Of a stretch of 64,000 bases of DNA, positions 11,201 to 23,098 are shown piece after piece. The position numbers and the translations under genes were made by a program. How positions within the stretch are numbered: position 1 is the first letter of the stretch; each line of letters starts with the position of its first letter. The notes beneath the pieces were generated by a model. The model was not told the origin of the DNA. It was given only the letters and a program-made list of their open reading frames with translations, and did not search any database. Source of the stretch: Dactylorhiza incarnata (lineage: Eukaryota; Streptophyta; Magnoliopsida; Asparagales; Orchidaceae); contig JAWHQI010000228.1 in the NCBI GenBank assembly GCA_033032865.1, positions 248,001 through 312,000 of the forward strand, in the 5' to 3' direction.

Positions 11201-13039
11201 TGTAAGACCCCAATTTTCATGTGCAAAGTTTTTTTGCGGTGTTCTAAGCTAAGGAGCTAGTGGCGGGCGCTAGGGCTAGCATCAACGGTAGATCTTATCA
11301 TCGAAATGGTTGTGTACTGACGAAAGTACCTGTGCGAGTCATCGAAGACATCAAGATGAATCATCGAGTGCTAGCAGAAGAGGTAGCACCGGCGGTAGCT
11401 GTCTCGACAAATTTGTGTCCCGACGAATGTGTTCCGACAAATCGTTTCGAGCAATCATGAATTCGATTTGACGAGCACTAGCGCAGGCGGTATGTCTATC
11501 ACTAGCGGTAGAATTCTAGATAAATCCTTAAGCGGCTATGGATATGCTCGGCCTACGCAAGCACCTGCGTTAGGCGCTAGCGCCGGTGGTAGTGTTTTTC
11601 TATATATAGCTTTCCAATCTGTGGTTTTCCCTTAAGTTATCTTTGGTCCTCTGTCTCTCCTAAGGCTAGGAAGCAGAAGTAATAGGAAGGATATTCTTTT
11701 GGCAATTTCGGTTAGGAGATCGCTTGTGTTCTTGTGCGCCTTCGACTCCGTGGAGAGGAATCCTGGTCCAATGGCACCAAAACGAGCATCAAGGGTAACG
11801 ATTCTCCTCCTTAATCTCTAGACGCGCTAGTCCTTTGATTTGCAGAGTAGCGGGAAGATTTGAACTAATTAGTGGATAGGTTTCTTCCGACGGGTCGATA
11901 TGGATTATCCCCGTAGAAATTTCATATAGAGTCCTTATCGTGGTACAGACATAGGCATAATGTTTGAAGCCCATCTGGATAGGTTGGTCTGGATTGGTGA
12001 TGTTGATATTGCTATATTGCACTACGAAGAAGACTCCGAGTATGTATGCTTGTTTTTCGGCTTCTGGGTGATGTGATGTGTTGTAGGGAGTCCTGGAGGT
12101 TATCTTCACAAAATACCCAAAAGAGCTGGCAGAATAGTGTTTTGTTAGCTAGGGCCAGCGCTAGTGCTAGCATTGGCGCTAGTGCCAGTGATGTGAGATC
12201 ACGTGGGATGCTATGATGATGACTTGGAGTAGGTTGTCTATGTGATTGGGATGAGGTGAAAGTTTACCTGCATCGTTCTGTGATGATTGAACTGGGTTTA
12301 GCTGGACTTTAAACCGTCCATATTGGTTGGCACGAGGGGGACCCTCATTGCCTTCTTATGGAAGATGCCAGAAAACTTCGGTGTGTACGGCTTAGCTCAA
12401 TTGATCATCAAAGTTGAAAAGGTCTTGTGGATGGAATGTGCCTTGAGAGCACAGTACAAGCGGTCTAGAGTCGACTTGTGTGGAGATTGTTTCTATGTGG
12501 TTCTTAGACGCACCTGTGAAATATATGTTGTTATTGCTGGCTTGCAGGGAAGGAGCACCACCGCCCCGGGCATGGGGTGGTGTCATTATAAATCTTAGTA
12601 AACTAAAGCTGACCGGTTACATGTTTTCCCACTACTTGGTGGATTGTGTTTTACAGGCCCTAGCGAGATGAGTGGGAAGTAGCAGGTTTGAACCCTAGCT
12701 ACAGTGTTTTGCTATCCCTCGAAGGACCAAGTGTTTTGTTTACTGCTTTTCTTGTGTGGCTGGCATGCGTGCCGATGTTTGGAAGCCACTTTTGTTGTAA
12801 ACAAGTCTTGAAAATAACTTTACGTATATTCATTACTAGTGAACAAGTGGACAACTTATGTAATCTGATTTTACCTTAAATAAATGCTTCTGTTGTGTAT
12901 GACACTGTGTATGCTGAGATGGTTTTATTTGAAACTATTTAACTGCTAATTACGTAATTCTCTTTACTTTTCATTTAATATGGCGTGGGGTCCCGATCGG
13001 ATTTACTGTTATATTCTATGTGATGGGGTGGGTGTTACA
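11201..13039 (+). mobile_element. 5' LTR of GYP-B (Tekay/Del-type chromovirus)
   Basis: It starts TGTAAGACCCC and ends GGGTGTTACA, and a primer-binding site follows at once. A second copy of its first ~810 bases, 35876-36719, lies beyond a gypsy pol and a polypurine tract, confirming LTR identity. It contains CG-rich words (TCGACGAA- and GCTAGCGC-type) at 11260-11560 and a TATA box at 11601. An antisense open stretch at 12109-11789 recurs in the 3' LTR (36685-36377), as expected for any LTR sequence, and is not taken as a gene. Confidence 0.9.
11601..11608 (+). promoter_or_regulatory. TATA box of the GYP-B LTR
   Basis: TATATATA within TTTTTCTATATATAGC is about 400 bp into the LTR and is conserved at 36312-36319 in the 3' LTR. 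It follows the GCTAGCGC motif region and is the likely core promoter. Confidence 0.55.
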
Positions 13040-13317
13040 AATTGGTATCAGCTACGGGTCTCGATCCCTTTCCGTCTGAATTCGCGGTCGAATTCTTTTA
13101 AGGGGTTGTGAGCCCGTGTGTGCGTCGTCGTAAACTAATTTAAATAACCAGGCATTGTCCACTTTAGAAATGAAATACATATGTATTGTAGCAACGTGTT
13201 GGAACCTGAGTGTTCCTTAGTTGATTCTTGCTACATGTTAGTCGTGAATTGTGTTCTGTTACACATGTATAGGCAATTAGGAGTGGAGCGGGGCAATCTC
13301 GACCCCTGTGCTCTACT
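13040..13317 (+). other. GYP-B primer-binding site and leader
   Basis: TGGTATCAGC at 13043-13052 follows the LTR after three bases. It resembles the complement of the initiator-methionine tRNA 3' end (TGGTATCAGAGC), the usual primer of plant gypsy elements, but diverges after TGGTATCAG. The remaining leader shows no other feature. Confidence 0.75.
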
Positions 13318-14397
13318 GTGAGTAGTGCACCAGCCGATGTGCCTACTCCTCCTTCTGCTGAGACAGTGCGGTTAATAGCCGAGGCAATATTCGCTATGTT
13401 CAATGCACAAACAAGAAGGCCTATACCTGTACAACCTCCTACCCTTGGGGTGGCCCCGATGCCGGTTGTTGCAGTTGAACCGGTGGTCAAAATACCAGTG
13501 CCAGTGAGGACAGGACGAGCTTTGGACCAACAACTGCATTATTTAATGAGCTTCCACCCTCCGACGTTTGCGGGAGCAGGTACCCCAACTCAGGGTGAGG
13601 ACTGGCTCTCGATAATTAGAAAAACCTTGATACCCACAAAAACGGAGGAAGGATAGAAAATCACCTTAGCAGCCTTCCTTCTGGATGGGGAGGCGCAGCT
13701 TTGGTGGGAGGAGTTTAAGTTGCACCACTTGGCGGGAAGGCAACTGGCTGATGTCTCTTTTGAGGAATTTTCAAAACTATTTTTGGGAAAGTATCTCCCT
13801 TCTACTCAGCGAATTGAGATGGAAAACCAGTTCAACCGATTGACATAAGGGATAGTATGGTGGACGACTATCTGCACGAGTTTACGAGGTTGGGACGTTA
13901 TGCATGTGCCACATTTATAGGTGAAGAACGTAAGACCAATCAGTTTTATGAGGGTCTGTGGGATGACCTGTGGTAACTTCTGTATGGGCTAATGACGCAA
14001 GGTTTTATGACCTTGTTTAGCGCTGCTCGTTCCTTAGATAAGGATATGAAGAGAGTACAAAGTAAGAAGGACTTTCCTATACAGAAGCCAGAGATCAAAG
14101 TTCCGGACTCTGCAAAGTATGGGCAGGGTAAGTGGAGAAAGAGAGCTAGACCTTCGAAGCCAGCTCAGTCGTCCATGACCAAAATGACTACTAGATGAGG
14201 TTCAGTCATATGTTATAGTTGTGGCAAAGTGGGCCACTATGCTCGGGAGTGTCACAACAGCAAGAAGGCAGTTGTGGAATATGCGGAAGAAAAAGGGAAG
14301 GCGGTGGAATCGACTGCATCCCATCATGCTCCATCTCAGCCCCGAGTATACAATCTTGGCCATCAGGTGGCCAGTAAGCAAAGTGATGTGGTGATAG
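13318..14397 (+). pseudogene. gag: GYP-B gag (capsid and nucleocapsid), broken
   Basis: Gag forms the virus-like particle and packages RNA. A Pro-rich N-terminus with GTG at 13318, probably a decayed ATG, runs to a TAG at 13654. The retrotransposon capsid signature continues in frame (LDGEAQLWWEEF, then VSFEEFSKLF). More breaks follow around 13845 and 13975. The nucleocapsid zinc knuckle CYSCGKVGHYARECH is intact at 14211-14255 (C-x2-C-x4-H-x4-C). The frame from the knuckle runs unbroken to VVIG at 14397, where the intron begins. The gene is clearly inactive. Confidence 0.85.
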
Positions 14398-14468
14398 GTA
14401 TGTGTTAGCTTTTTTTTCTTTCGATACATCATACCTTGCGCATTGCTTGTTAAATTGATTTGTACTAG
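14398..14468 (+). other. Predicted 71-nt intron between gag and protease of GYP-B
   Basis: GTATGTG opens and a pyrimidine-rich tract followed by TTTGTACTAG closes a 71-nt segment. Translation through it hits stops at once, whereas joining G14397 to GC14469 gives a continuous frame from the gag tail into the protease DTGAS motif. The intron is in phase 1, within a Gly codon. GYP-A has an equivalent intron at the same site (49842-49926). No transcript evidence is available. Confidence 0.65.
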
Positions 14469-15706
14469 GCTTTGTCCTCATCTTTAACTATCCGGAGGGA
14501 GCACTTTTTGATACTGGAGCCTCGCATTCCTTTCATTTATAGGGATTCATACAATGAATTGGAGTGCCTTCCTCTTTTGCAAAGGAAAGGTTGGACGTGG
14601 TGCTGCCAAATGGGTGCTCAATGAGTGTGGATCGAGTTTGTGTTGTTAAGGTGCGGATCAGAAGTTAGGACATTGATTTGGAAACATCGACATTGCCAAT
14701 CTCAGAGTTTGAAGTAATCTTTGGAATGGACTGGCTGTCGGAGCAGCAGGCATACATTGATTGCATTTCGAAGGAGGTCACAGTAGGGCATAATATTTAA
14801 CATGCAATGTGTTTTGCTGGTTTGCGTGGATCGAGCAAGAAGTTGATATCTACGGTCTAAGTAGTCAAAGCAGTTTGGCAGGGTGCAAACTTGTGCCTTA
14901 TAATAGTGGGGGATGCAAAGCCTCAGCCCAGTTTAGGTGACGTCCTGTCATATCAAAGTATCCATATGTGTTTCCCAAAGAGCTCCTTGGCGCGCCACCT
15001 CAGCGAGAGATCGACTTCACGATAGAGCAGGTGCCATGTGCCAAGCCTATGTCACACTCCCCGTACCGAATAGCGCCAAAGGAGATGGCAAAGTTATACG
15101 TTCAGTTGTAGGAGTTAATAGAGCAAGGCTATATACGCCCAAGTTCATCCCCTTGGGGTGCACCGGTCCTCTTTGTTAGGAAGAATGATGGAAGCCCGCG
15201 TCTGTTTATCGACTACCGAGAACTGAACAAGTTAACAGAAAAGAACAAGTATCTGATTCCACGAATCGATGACCTATTCGATCAGTTGGTCGGATCAATT
15301 GTGTATTCGAAATTGGATTTAAATCCGTGTATTACTAGTTACGGATTCGGGAATGTAATATTCCCAAGACGATGTTTACTACCCGTTATGGGCACAATGA
15401 GTTCACTGTGATGTCGTTTGGCTTGATGAATGCACCATCGATATTCATGGATCTGATGAACAGAACTTTTAGATAGTGCCTCGGCCAATTTTTGATCATC
15501 TTTATTGACGATATACTGGTGTACTCACAGCCTGAAGAAGAACATGAGATTCATTTGCACATAGTTATGGAAACCCTACCAATAAGTCAGTTGTATGCCA
15601 AATTATCCAAGTCTGAATTTTGGCTAGCTTCGGTGGCGTTCCTTGGTCATGTAGTTAGTTGAGAAGGTGTTGTAGTAGATTCGGTAAAGATAAAGGCAAT
15701 CCAGGA
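14469..15706 (+). pseudogene. pol: GYP-B protease and N-terminal reverse transcriptase, broken
   Basis: The protease motif LFDTGASHSF is at 14500-14529 with catalytic Asp kept, and the later VIFGMDWL block is at 14710-14733. Reverse transcriptase follows: the YRIAPKEM block near 15062, [11 protein letters not shown] near 15154, FIDYREL near 15207, SKLDL near 15307 with a frameshift just after, and the catalytic FIDD at 15501-15512. At least six stops or frameshifts are present. Coding sequence stops at 15706 because SIRE-A inserted there, and it continues at 33658. Confidence 0.85.
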
Positions 15707-17342
15707 TGAAAGTGCATAGTGTGCCTCTGAGAATTCTCTAGAGGGGGGTGGATAGAGATTTAAAATATTTTCTATCCTAACTATGCATACAACAAAAAAT
15801 ACTAAGGTATTATGCACACAACAAAACCAATGGCAAAATAAATAAAATAAGGTTTGCTGAAAATGAACACAGAAAAGGAAAATGGGACAGCACAAAAATT
15901 CACAGCAAAGACACAACGATTTTTATAGAGGTTCCCCGAAATGTGGGTAGTCCCCTCTTCTACCTCCCTGGTAGGATTGCATAACATGTGCCTGAGTCTT
16001 TTGACAAGGAGACTCTTAGAACCAAAGATCTTTTGATAAGGAGATCTTGAACCACTCAGATCTTTTTATAAGGAGATATTGAACCACTCAGATCTTTTGA
16101 TAAAGAGATCTTGAACCACTGAATCCTTTGGAAGAGGGATTCTTAAAACTCTATTATAGGAGTAGAATGAAGCAAGAAGAAAAAAGAAGAAGAAAATAAT
16201 GAATTCTGTTCTCAGAATTCTTTGGAAACTTTTCACAAGTTCAGCTTCTATTTTCTTTCACTGGATCTGCTAATGATGAACCCTTGCTTATGATTGTGAT
16301 GATTTGAAAGGGTTATGTTTCTCAGATCCTTTTCTCTGAATGCTTCTTGAAATCTGGCTGTTGTGTGATGTAGAAGAAGAAGAAGCAGCCCTGTATATTT
16401 CCTGTGCAGAGAGAGCACTTGATATCTGTATCTTTCTCTTAGGGTTGAAGGAGGAAGAAGGAGAAGCAACCCTAATCCGCAGCGCAGATGTTTGTAAGGA
16501 ATGCTCTATCTTTTTTGTTCTCTTCTATGCTTACTTATTCTCCATCATTGGATTCGAATTTCTTTCTTATTTTGGACAGACCTAAGAAGGTATTCTTATT
16601 GGATACTTGATTTCTTTTCTTGTTTTGTTCCCGACCCGTCTATCACATTCTATTTCATTCCAAGAAAGGTTTTGCTCTTCTCGAATACTCCTTTTCATTA
16701 TTGGCAACAAATTATTCGTTGGACAACAGTCTTCAGTATGGTGGACCTTCTGAAAATGTATTAGAAAGACAGCTGGAAAGAATTCCTTCTTTTGACTGTA
16801 TTTAATACTGCGTCGACTTCATCTTCCTTCATATCAACGCACCTCTGAGTTCTTTTAGAAGTAGCTTCGAATTGCTCCTTAGCTCTGGTTAAACTCAGAT
16901 GTCGACGTTGCATCGATATCTTATCGACGTAACCGTCTAGTTGAAGACTTGGACTTGACCTTCATCTTCTGCGTCGAGTTAAAGTTAAAGTTGCGTCGAC
17001 TTCTCAGATAGCTTCGGCTGGGTCATCCTTCTGCGATGAGATTATTTCGACGGTGCGTCGACATAACTTATACTTTGACAGGCTGAATGATCTGCTTCGA
17101 CAACAACATAAAGTTGCATCGATATCAAGTCAATGTTGCGTCGACTTACATTCGACGCAAGTCTTATCTCAACTTGATTTATGATTGCTTTGACTTGGCC
17201 CTGACACTCTAAATTGAGTGAGACATCCTATGACATCTAATGACCAGATTACCCTTACTATACAATGTGGGTAATAAACCTAGAAGGTAAAATCACTCAT
17301 AGTTAATTTGTTAAGTTATATCAAAAGAGGTTTTTTAAATAA
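15707..17342 (-). mobile_element. 3' LTR of SIRE-A (minus strand)
   Basis: The plus strand begins TGAAAGTGCATAGTGTGCC followed by CTCTAGAGGGGGGTG, the SIRE U5 signature read backwards. The LTR pairs with 21403-22498 plus 33583-33657, which together form the 5' LTR. Relative to that copy it keeps an extra ~465 bp (about 16690-17160) that hold the CG motif array. Its U3 terminal bases, next to 17342, have decayed compared with CCCAACA in the other copy. Left flank 15702-15706 CAGGA and right flank 33658-33662 GAGGA are the target duplication with one change. Confidence 0.88.
16805..17160 (-). repeat. GTCGAC / CGTCGA motif array in SIRE-A LTR
   Basis: GCGTCGACTT, CATCGATATC, TTCGACGCAA and similar words recur about every 25-40 bases. 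The array is missing from the other LTR of the same element, apparently by deletion of the stretch that contains it. Confidence 0.7.
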
Positions 17343-19260
17343 TGAAATCACAGACGATTTCATATCTTGTCAAGTAAATTATATTGTTCAACACACCACA
17401 TTCTATTTTTTTTTCCTTAGAGAGTATAATATGGATAGAATACGTGAGCTTCATTGTCCCATCTCAGGAGTTTTACTTTTTCTTGAAAACACTTTGGGAG
17501 TTACCTTCCTTGGGGTAATTGTTGCAACCTCATCCAGAAGAATTTCATCTTCAAGGAGCTTCCCCTGATTTTCTGCAGGCAGCTCCCCCTAAATTTTTGC
17601 ATGCAATTCTCCAGCTGCTTTCTGAGACATTGAAGGAAGCTCCCCCTGATTTGGTACAGTATTATCTTGAGGGATTTAGAGAGGATCCCCCTGATTCAGT
17701 GCTGCAACCTCAGCCATCACTTCCTCTTCCAGATTCCCTTGAGGATTCTCTTGAGGCTCCCACTTGACATTTACATTTGAAAGATAGTTACTTTTTCAGG
17801 AACTTCCACATCCATGCCCTTTTCATGGCCACTCATCTCTTGATCAGGCCTTTCCTCCACCTGAAATTTCTCCCCCTTATTAACCTTGCTAGCAAGGGAG
17901 GTTAAGAACTCTTTAGTGACCATGGAGGAGGATATAAAATCTTTGAGACCTAGGAGAGACCTTCTTGAATCAATCAATTCACTCTACATCTGAGAGTATT
18001 TTTTATTAAACCTTATGGCTTGAGTAGCCAGTAGGTCTGCAAAGGTGCTTAAAGACATCCCTACAGCTTTAGAGATTGCTTGCTCAATGTCAAATGAAGG
18101 TGTATGATGGGAGCTAGAGGCAGGTGGAGGTGGAGGTGTGAGGTTCTCATTCAGATCAAGAGGATCTTGGTAGGCAGGGGAAGTGATTGGTAAGTTTCTA
18201 TAGAGATATGGACTGGTGGTGGAGAAGCAGACTGATTGTCTGGAAATAGGGTGGAAGGTTGTTGCTGTGGTTGGGAAGGAATGTGATGTGTTGGCTCTGG
18301 AACTGTAGTAGATGGGGTGGATTGGAGGTTTTTCTCTTGAATGACACCTTATTGTGCTGGTGGATTATTTTGGGCTAGAATATCTGGTACAGTTTTCTCC
18401 ATGTCATGTGGTGCTGGAGAGAGAGGAGATGAAGGTACAGCTTGACCAGGCTTGAGGATCTACACGGTCCATTTAGAAAAGATTCCAATGTTGATCCTTT
18501 TTCTAGGAAGAATGTGCACTCCCTTGGACTTGCACACACTTGGATAGTGGTGAAGTAGAACTTGGCTCATTATTCTCATATATGCTTTCTTCTTATGAGA
18601 GTATTTATGACCAATTAAATTTAGGAGTCATCTCCCCCAATTTATTCTCTTGTTGAGTACTAAGACCCCCATGATCTTCAACAGCTACTTTGGTATGGCA
18701 TCTTGTACTGAGATTTTGCAGAGCAGCACCTTTCCCACTATGTTACCAAGAAACGTGTACTTTTCTTCAAGATCAATTTTCTTCAGATTGAAGGCCTTCT
18801 CTTTCCTAAACTGCATAATATCTAGAACTTGCTTAGTCTCTTCCCCTGTTAACTCATCAGACTCATCACATGTTAGTAGATCAAAGATGTGAGATAGTAC
18901 TTCTTCTGTAATGTTTATATCAGTTCCAGATATATTCCCATTAAGGGATCCATCCTCTCCTAGGCAAATATTTTCCTTGAGCTCTGTCAGCTCTACATCC
19001 AGTATCTTGCACCTGGTGGAGATAAACTTTGTTAACCCAACAGTCTGAAACAGTACAAGGATGGCCTTGAAGTTATCTGATGCTGCGTTGAAGGAATCCA
19101 CATCCACATCAAATCAAGAGTTAATCTTAGGAGGGGCCTTGTCTCTTATGTAAAGTACCTGCAAAGAAGAGAGAAGAGAAAGGGAGATACACGAGCACGA
19201 GAGAGCTGGAGAAGAGGACAGCACGATAGCAAGAGAGAGAAAATTTGAAAGCATAATGAT
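17343..19260 (-). pseudogene. SIRE-A env-like region, broken
   Basis: On the minus strand the best open part is 19107-18685 (about 140 codons), acidic, with Leu-rich segments. Upstream and in the same frame, after one TGA, an ATG at 19254 opens a hydrophobic Leu/Ser-rich stretch; this could be read as a signal peptide, but the same bases form a CT-rich tract ending TTCTTTGCAG, which looks like a 3' splice site, so I cannot choose. Further down are a Pro/Gln-rich region (about 18450-18150) and a Lys/Glu-rich segment (17977-17771). This is the post-pol extra ORF of SIRE-type elements, here inactivated by several stops. The usual purine tract before the 3' LTR is not visible. Confidence 0.6.
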
Positions 19261-19389
19261 TTCGGCGCCTAAGTTGGTTAAAAGAAGCTGATTTGTCGCA
19301 ACTTAGGGTTTTATTCGAAGCACCATCGATAAATATTAATAGTTAGCGCGCCAAAAGATGTCGAAGTAGCTTCTAGAAGTAAAACTTCA

Positions 19390-19672
19390 TGCGCTTGTTG
19401 TGTCGACGTTGCGTCGAGTAGACCTCTACGCATTTTTGAATTTGACGAGCAACTATTATTTCGACGCATGCGCCGATATGCTATCAAACCACGTCGAATA
19501 CCATTGGAATTGTCAGATACAGACGTCTATCAAAGCTGGCGTCGAATTGAATTAGACGGTGCGTCAAATTTTATTCGACTCAACTTGACTTGTCTGTTTC
19601 AAGCCTGCTTTCGAAGTAAGCATCTTGTAGAATTAGACGGTATGTCGAATTCTATTCGACGCAACTCTGAAT
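19390..19672 (-). repeat. GTCGA...TCGACG motif array between gag and env-like region
   Basis: CGTCGAC, TTCGACGCA, CGTCGAAT and mutated versions recur. This corresponds in position to the post-pol array of SIRE-B (29945-30205). In SIRE-A it directly follows the gag tail, which places the pol deletion junction just above 19680. Confidence 0.65.
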
Positions 19673-21295
19673 AAAAAGTTTTATTTTCTTAGAAATTTCT
19701 TGTTGTTATTCCCATCAATCTTTTTATTGAAAGCAGTCTCTATACTATTATTTTCATGACCTAAAAAGGATAATAGCAAGATTCTTAGTAGAAATCACTC
19801 CCCTGTTGGATTTGGGTCTTTGTTAGACCATTGTTCTTTCTTCCTCTTCCATTCTCTCCTATGAGAGATCCTGACTTATCCTGCACAACTAGCTCAAACA
19901 TTAGAGGGAACCCAGGTTACCTTGGGCCCTTTCTTTTACCATTGTAAGGTTAAATGAAAGAGTAGAAGGGTCTTTCATGGTATCCTTGTGGATGGTAGAG
20001 GATGGGTTTACCAAACCTATGCTTATTACCTTGGTACTGAAAATATGCATAAAATGAATCTGAATATAATAGATCTGCATTGTCTCTAATGATTCTTCTT
20101 CTGGTTTTAGCTCTTTGATTGAGATTCACAGGTTTTCCTAAATTGTTTTTCCTTAGAGTTTTCTTTTCATTAGTTGGATTAACTCTACTTAATGTAGTGA
20201 TTCTATCTAGATGATTGTTGTTTATGGATTTTTTACAAGATGTTTTCTTAGTATTCCTTGTTGATTATTAACATTCACCCTATTGAATATTGTAAATTTA
20301 TCAGGATAATCATGTAGGAGTTCACAAATTTCACTATTTCACTTACTTGATTTTCACTAGATCCAACAAAAATTACTGGATTATTCAAGGCAGGTCTCCT
20401 AGGGACTTCTGTGCTGATGGATGGGTCTGTTCCTAAACCAAGATGTTTAAATCTCAAGTTGACATTTTGTGTGATGTCTTTGAGTTTTTGACTCCTCCCA
20501 TTGAGTGAGTCTTCAAAGGCTTTTGCCTTTGTAAGCTCTTCCTTGAGTTATAGATTTTCAGCCTTTATTTCATCTACTTGTTTTTTAACTATCTTACCGC
20601 AATCCTGAGTTGATTGTCATAGAAATGACTTTCATCTATCATTTTACTTTTTAGTTCTTTCTCAACTCTTTCCTATGTATCTTTATATGATTTTCTGCTT
20701 CTAATTGATCTTGGCAGAACTCTTTAAGGCAAGTTTTAAATTCATTGGAAGAGAAATCAAAATAACCAAAATATGATACCTGATCTTCTTCACTATCTGA
20801 GGAGGCCCCCAAAGCCATCAGACAAATTTCTTCAACAGTATCTTCCTGTTTACTTCCAGATGAGGAGCATGACTCAGAATCTGAGTCACATTGGGTTTTA
20901 GTTAGGAAACTTCTTCCATTCTTGTGACCCTTCTTATCATCAATACTTTCATCAGCTATACTGATCATTGTATCCCATATTTCTTTTGCAGACTGGCATT
21001 CAGCCACTTCCTGAAATATATCATCTGACAGAGTGGATAATAGTATGTTCATAGCCTTAACATTACAGGCTTCTGCATTCTTTTCAGCCTGTGTCCACTC
21101 ATTCCTTGGGATAGCTTCCAATGTTGAGTATCCACTGGTATCTTGTCTGAGTGGGGCTGGGGGACCTGAAATCATTACATCAAAGATGTCTTCATTAATA
21201 GAGTTCATGTAAATCTTTATTCTGGCCTTCCAGAGTGTAAACCCTTCCAGGTTACACACTAGGGGGTTTGTTGGTGCATAATCCTTAGAACTCAT
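19673..21295 (-). pseudogene. gag: SIRE-A gag; pol missing downstream
   Basis: An ATG at 21295 opens about 214 codons (to 20651) that begin MSSKDYAPTNPLVCNLEGF and contain the copia gag core: WKARIKIYMNSI, a Pro-rich GPPAPLR, and SAKEIWDTM. An acidic, Ser-rich linker follows. Gag-like sequence continues with stops to about 19900 (for example LGTDPSISTEVPRRP at about 20440). It is homologous to the SIRE-B gag. No protease, integrase, reverse transcriptase or RNase H follows; the post-pol motif array comes next, so the whole pol has been lost. SIRE-A is thus a non-autonomous deletion derivative. Confidence 0.82.
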
Positions 21296-21388
21296 TTTCT
21301 TTTAAAAAATATTTAATTAATTTTAAAATAAATAAATGAGAGTAGGAGATCTTTTGATCAAAGTGTTAACCTTTTAATGATCAACATC

Positions 21389-21402
21389 GCTTTGATACCA
21401 AT
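21389..21402 (-). other. Primer-binding site of SIRE-A
   Basis: On the minus strand ATTGGTATCAAAGC follows directly after the LTR end CACTTTCA. TGGTATCA matches the initiator-methionine tRNA 3' end. It proves that 21403-22498 is the 5' LTR of a minus-strand element. Confidence 0.85.
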
Positions 21403-22498
21403 TGAAAGTGCACTGTGTGCCTATATAAATTCTCTAGAGGGGGTGAATAGAGATTTAAAATCTTTTCTATCCTAACTATGCATACAATAAAAAAATACAA
21501 AGGTATTATGCACACAGCAAAACCAATGACAGAATAAATAAAATAAGGTTTGCTGAAACTGAACACAGAAAAGGTAAATGGGACAGCACAAAAATTCACA
21601 TTAAAGACACAAGGATTTTTATAGAGGTTCCCCAAAAATGTGGGCAGTCCTCTCTTCTACCTCCCTGGTAGGATTGCACAACCTGTGCCTGAGTCTTTTG
21701 AAAAAGAGACTCTTAGAACCAAAGATCTTTTGATAAGGAGATCTTGAACGATTCAAATCTTTTTATAAGGAGATCTTGAACCACTCAGATCTTTTGATAA
21801 TGAGATATTGACCCACTGAATCCTTTGGAAGAGGGATTCATAAAACTCTATTACAAGAGTAGAATAAAGTAAGAAGAAAGAAGAGGAAGAAAATTAAAAA
21901 TTTTATTCTCAGAATTCTTTGGAAGCGTTTCTCAAGTTCATCTTTTGTTTTCTTTCATTGGATCTGCTAATGATGAACCCTTGCTTATGATTGTGATGAT
22001 TTGCAAGGGTTATGTTTCTCAGATCCTTTTCTCTGAAAGCTTCTTGAAATCTGGCTGTTGTGTGATGTAGAAGAAGAAGCAGCTCTGTATATTTCCTGTG
22101 CAGAGAGAGCACTTGATATATGTATCTTTCTCTTAGGTTCGAAGGAGGAAGAAGGAAAAGAAACCCTAATCGACAGTGCAGATGTTTGTAATGAATGCTT
22201 TGTATTTTTCTTCTCTTCTCTGCTTACTTATTGTCCATCATTGGATTTGAATTTCTTACATATTTTGGACAGACCTGATAAGGTATTCTTATTGGATACT
22301 TGATTTATTTTCTTGTTTTGTTCCCGACCCGTCTATCGCATTCTATTTTATTCCAAGAAAGCTTTTGCTCTTCTCGAATACCTCAAGTGTTACCTCAACC
22401 TGATTTGTGATTGCTCTGACTTGGCCCTGACACTCTAAGTTGAGTGAGACATCCTAAGACATCTAATAACCAGATTACCCTTACTATACAATGTGCGT
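21403..22498 (-). mobile_element. 5' LTR of SIRE-A, first part
   Basis: This is the U5-R side of the LTR, beginning on the plus strand at TGAAAGTGCACTGTGTGCC. It aligns along 15707-17262 except for a ~465-bp deletion. It is interrupted at 22498 by SIRE-B; the missing 75 bp are at 33583-33657. TGCGT (22494-22498) and TGGGT (33583-33587) are the duplication made by SIRE-B, and the intact LTR at 17266-17271 reads TGTGGG there. Confidence 0.88.
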
Positions 22499-22574
22499 TG
22501 TTGAGAAAATGATTTATCTTAACCCCTAGAATTGAGAAGAATATAATTTCTAAGAATGAAAAATTAATCTAAGT

Positions 22575-22825
22575 AAATATGCGTCGAATAGAATTCGACG
22601 CAACGTCGAAATGTAGTCGACATTTCTCTCAAAATAAGTCGAAGTAACTCAAAGAAGAATTCGACGTAATCTTTGTCGACGTAACTCTGACTTCTAGTCG
22701 ACGCATTTAATAAAGTCGACGCACCTTAGTCGACGCACCTTCCTTATTCTCCTCTCGACGTCCAGCCAGGATGAACTCGGCGCTTACGTCGAATATTAAT
22801 CGACGCACGTCGATTTCTATGTCAA
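22575..22825 (+). repeat. GCGTCGA...TCGACGC hairpin-motif array in SIRE-B 5' LTR
   Basis: Units such as GCGTCGAATAGAATTCGACG are short inverted repeats; GTCGACGCA words repeat at about 20-30-base spacing. The 3' LTR has the same array at 32315-32560. Confidence 0.8.
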
Positions 22826-23090
22826 ATTCAAATTCACGCCAGATCTCTTTCCTTCTTTCTAAAGAACTGAATTTTATGGAATGATTTTATTCTTTTATAG
22901 CCGTTCTGAATCTATCTTTCCTTCTAATTGATTCTTGGCTAATTTGATTAATACTTATTTGGATATTATTTGAAAACAGAATAAACTCTTTCCATCTACA
23001 GATAAAATTAGTATGGAAACTTTTATCTCTTTCTAATTCTCTGTCTGCTAATTGATTATTCTCCTTTAGCAATATCTTTTAACACAGAGT

Positions 23091-23098
23091 TATAAATT
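23091..23098 (+). promoter_or_regulatory. TATA box of SIRE-B LTR
   Basis: TATAAATT at 23091 corresponds to TATAAATA at 32822 in the 3' LTR. It lies about 590 bp into the LTR, downstream of the CG motif array. Confidence 0.5.

Noticed and set aside
11789..12109. Antisense 106-codon ORF in the GYP-B LTR as a gene (also 36377-36685)
   Set aside because: It is present in both LTR copies because LTRs are duplicates; no domain, and the copies differ by frame-affecting changes.
13040..13060. tRNA gene fragments at the TGGTATCA sites (also 21389, 23858, 51220)
   Set aside because: They are short primer-binding sites next to LTR ends, with no tRNA fold around them.
19201..19260. Signal peptide of a SIRE-A envelope protein
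   Set aside because: The hydrophobic reading coincides with a CT-rich tract ending in TTTGCAG, and SIRE-B has no equivalent; not enough to claim a secreted protein.
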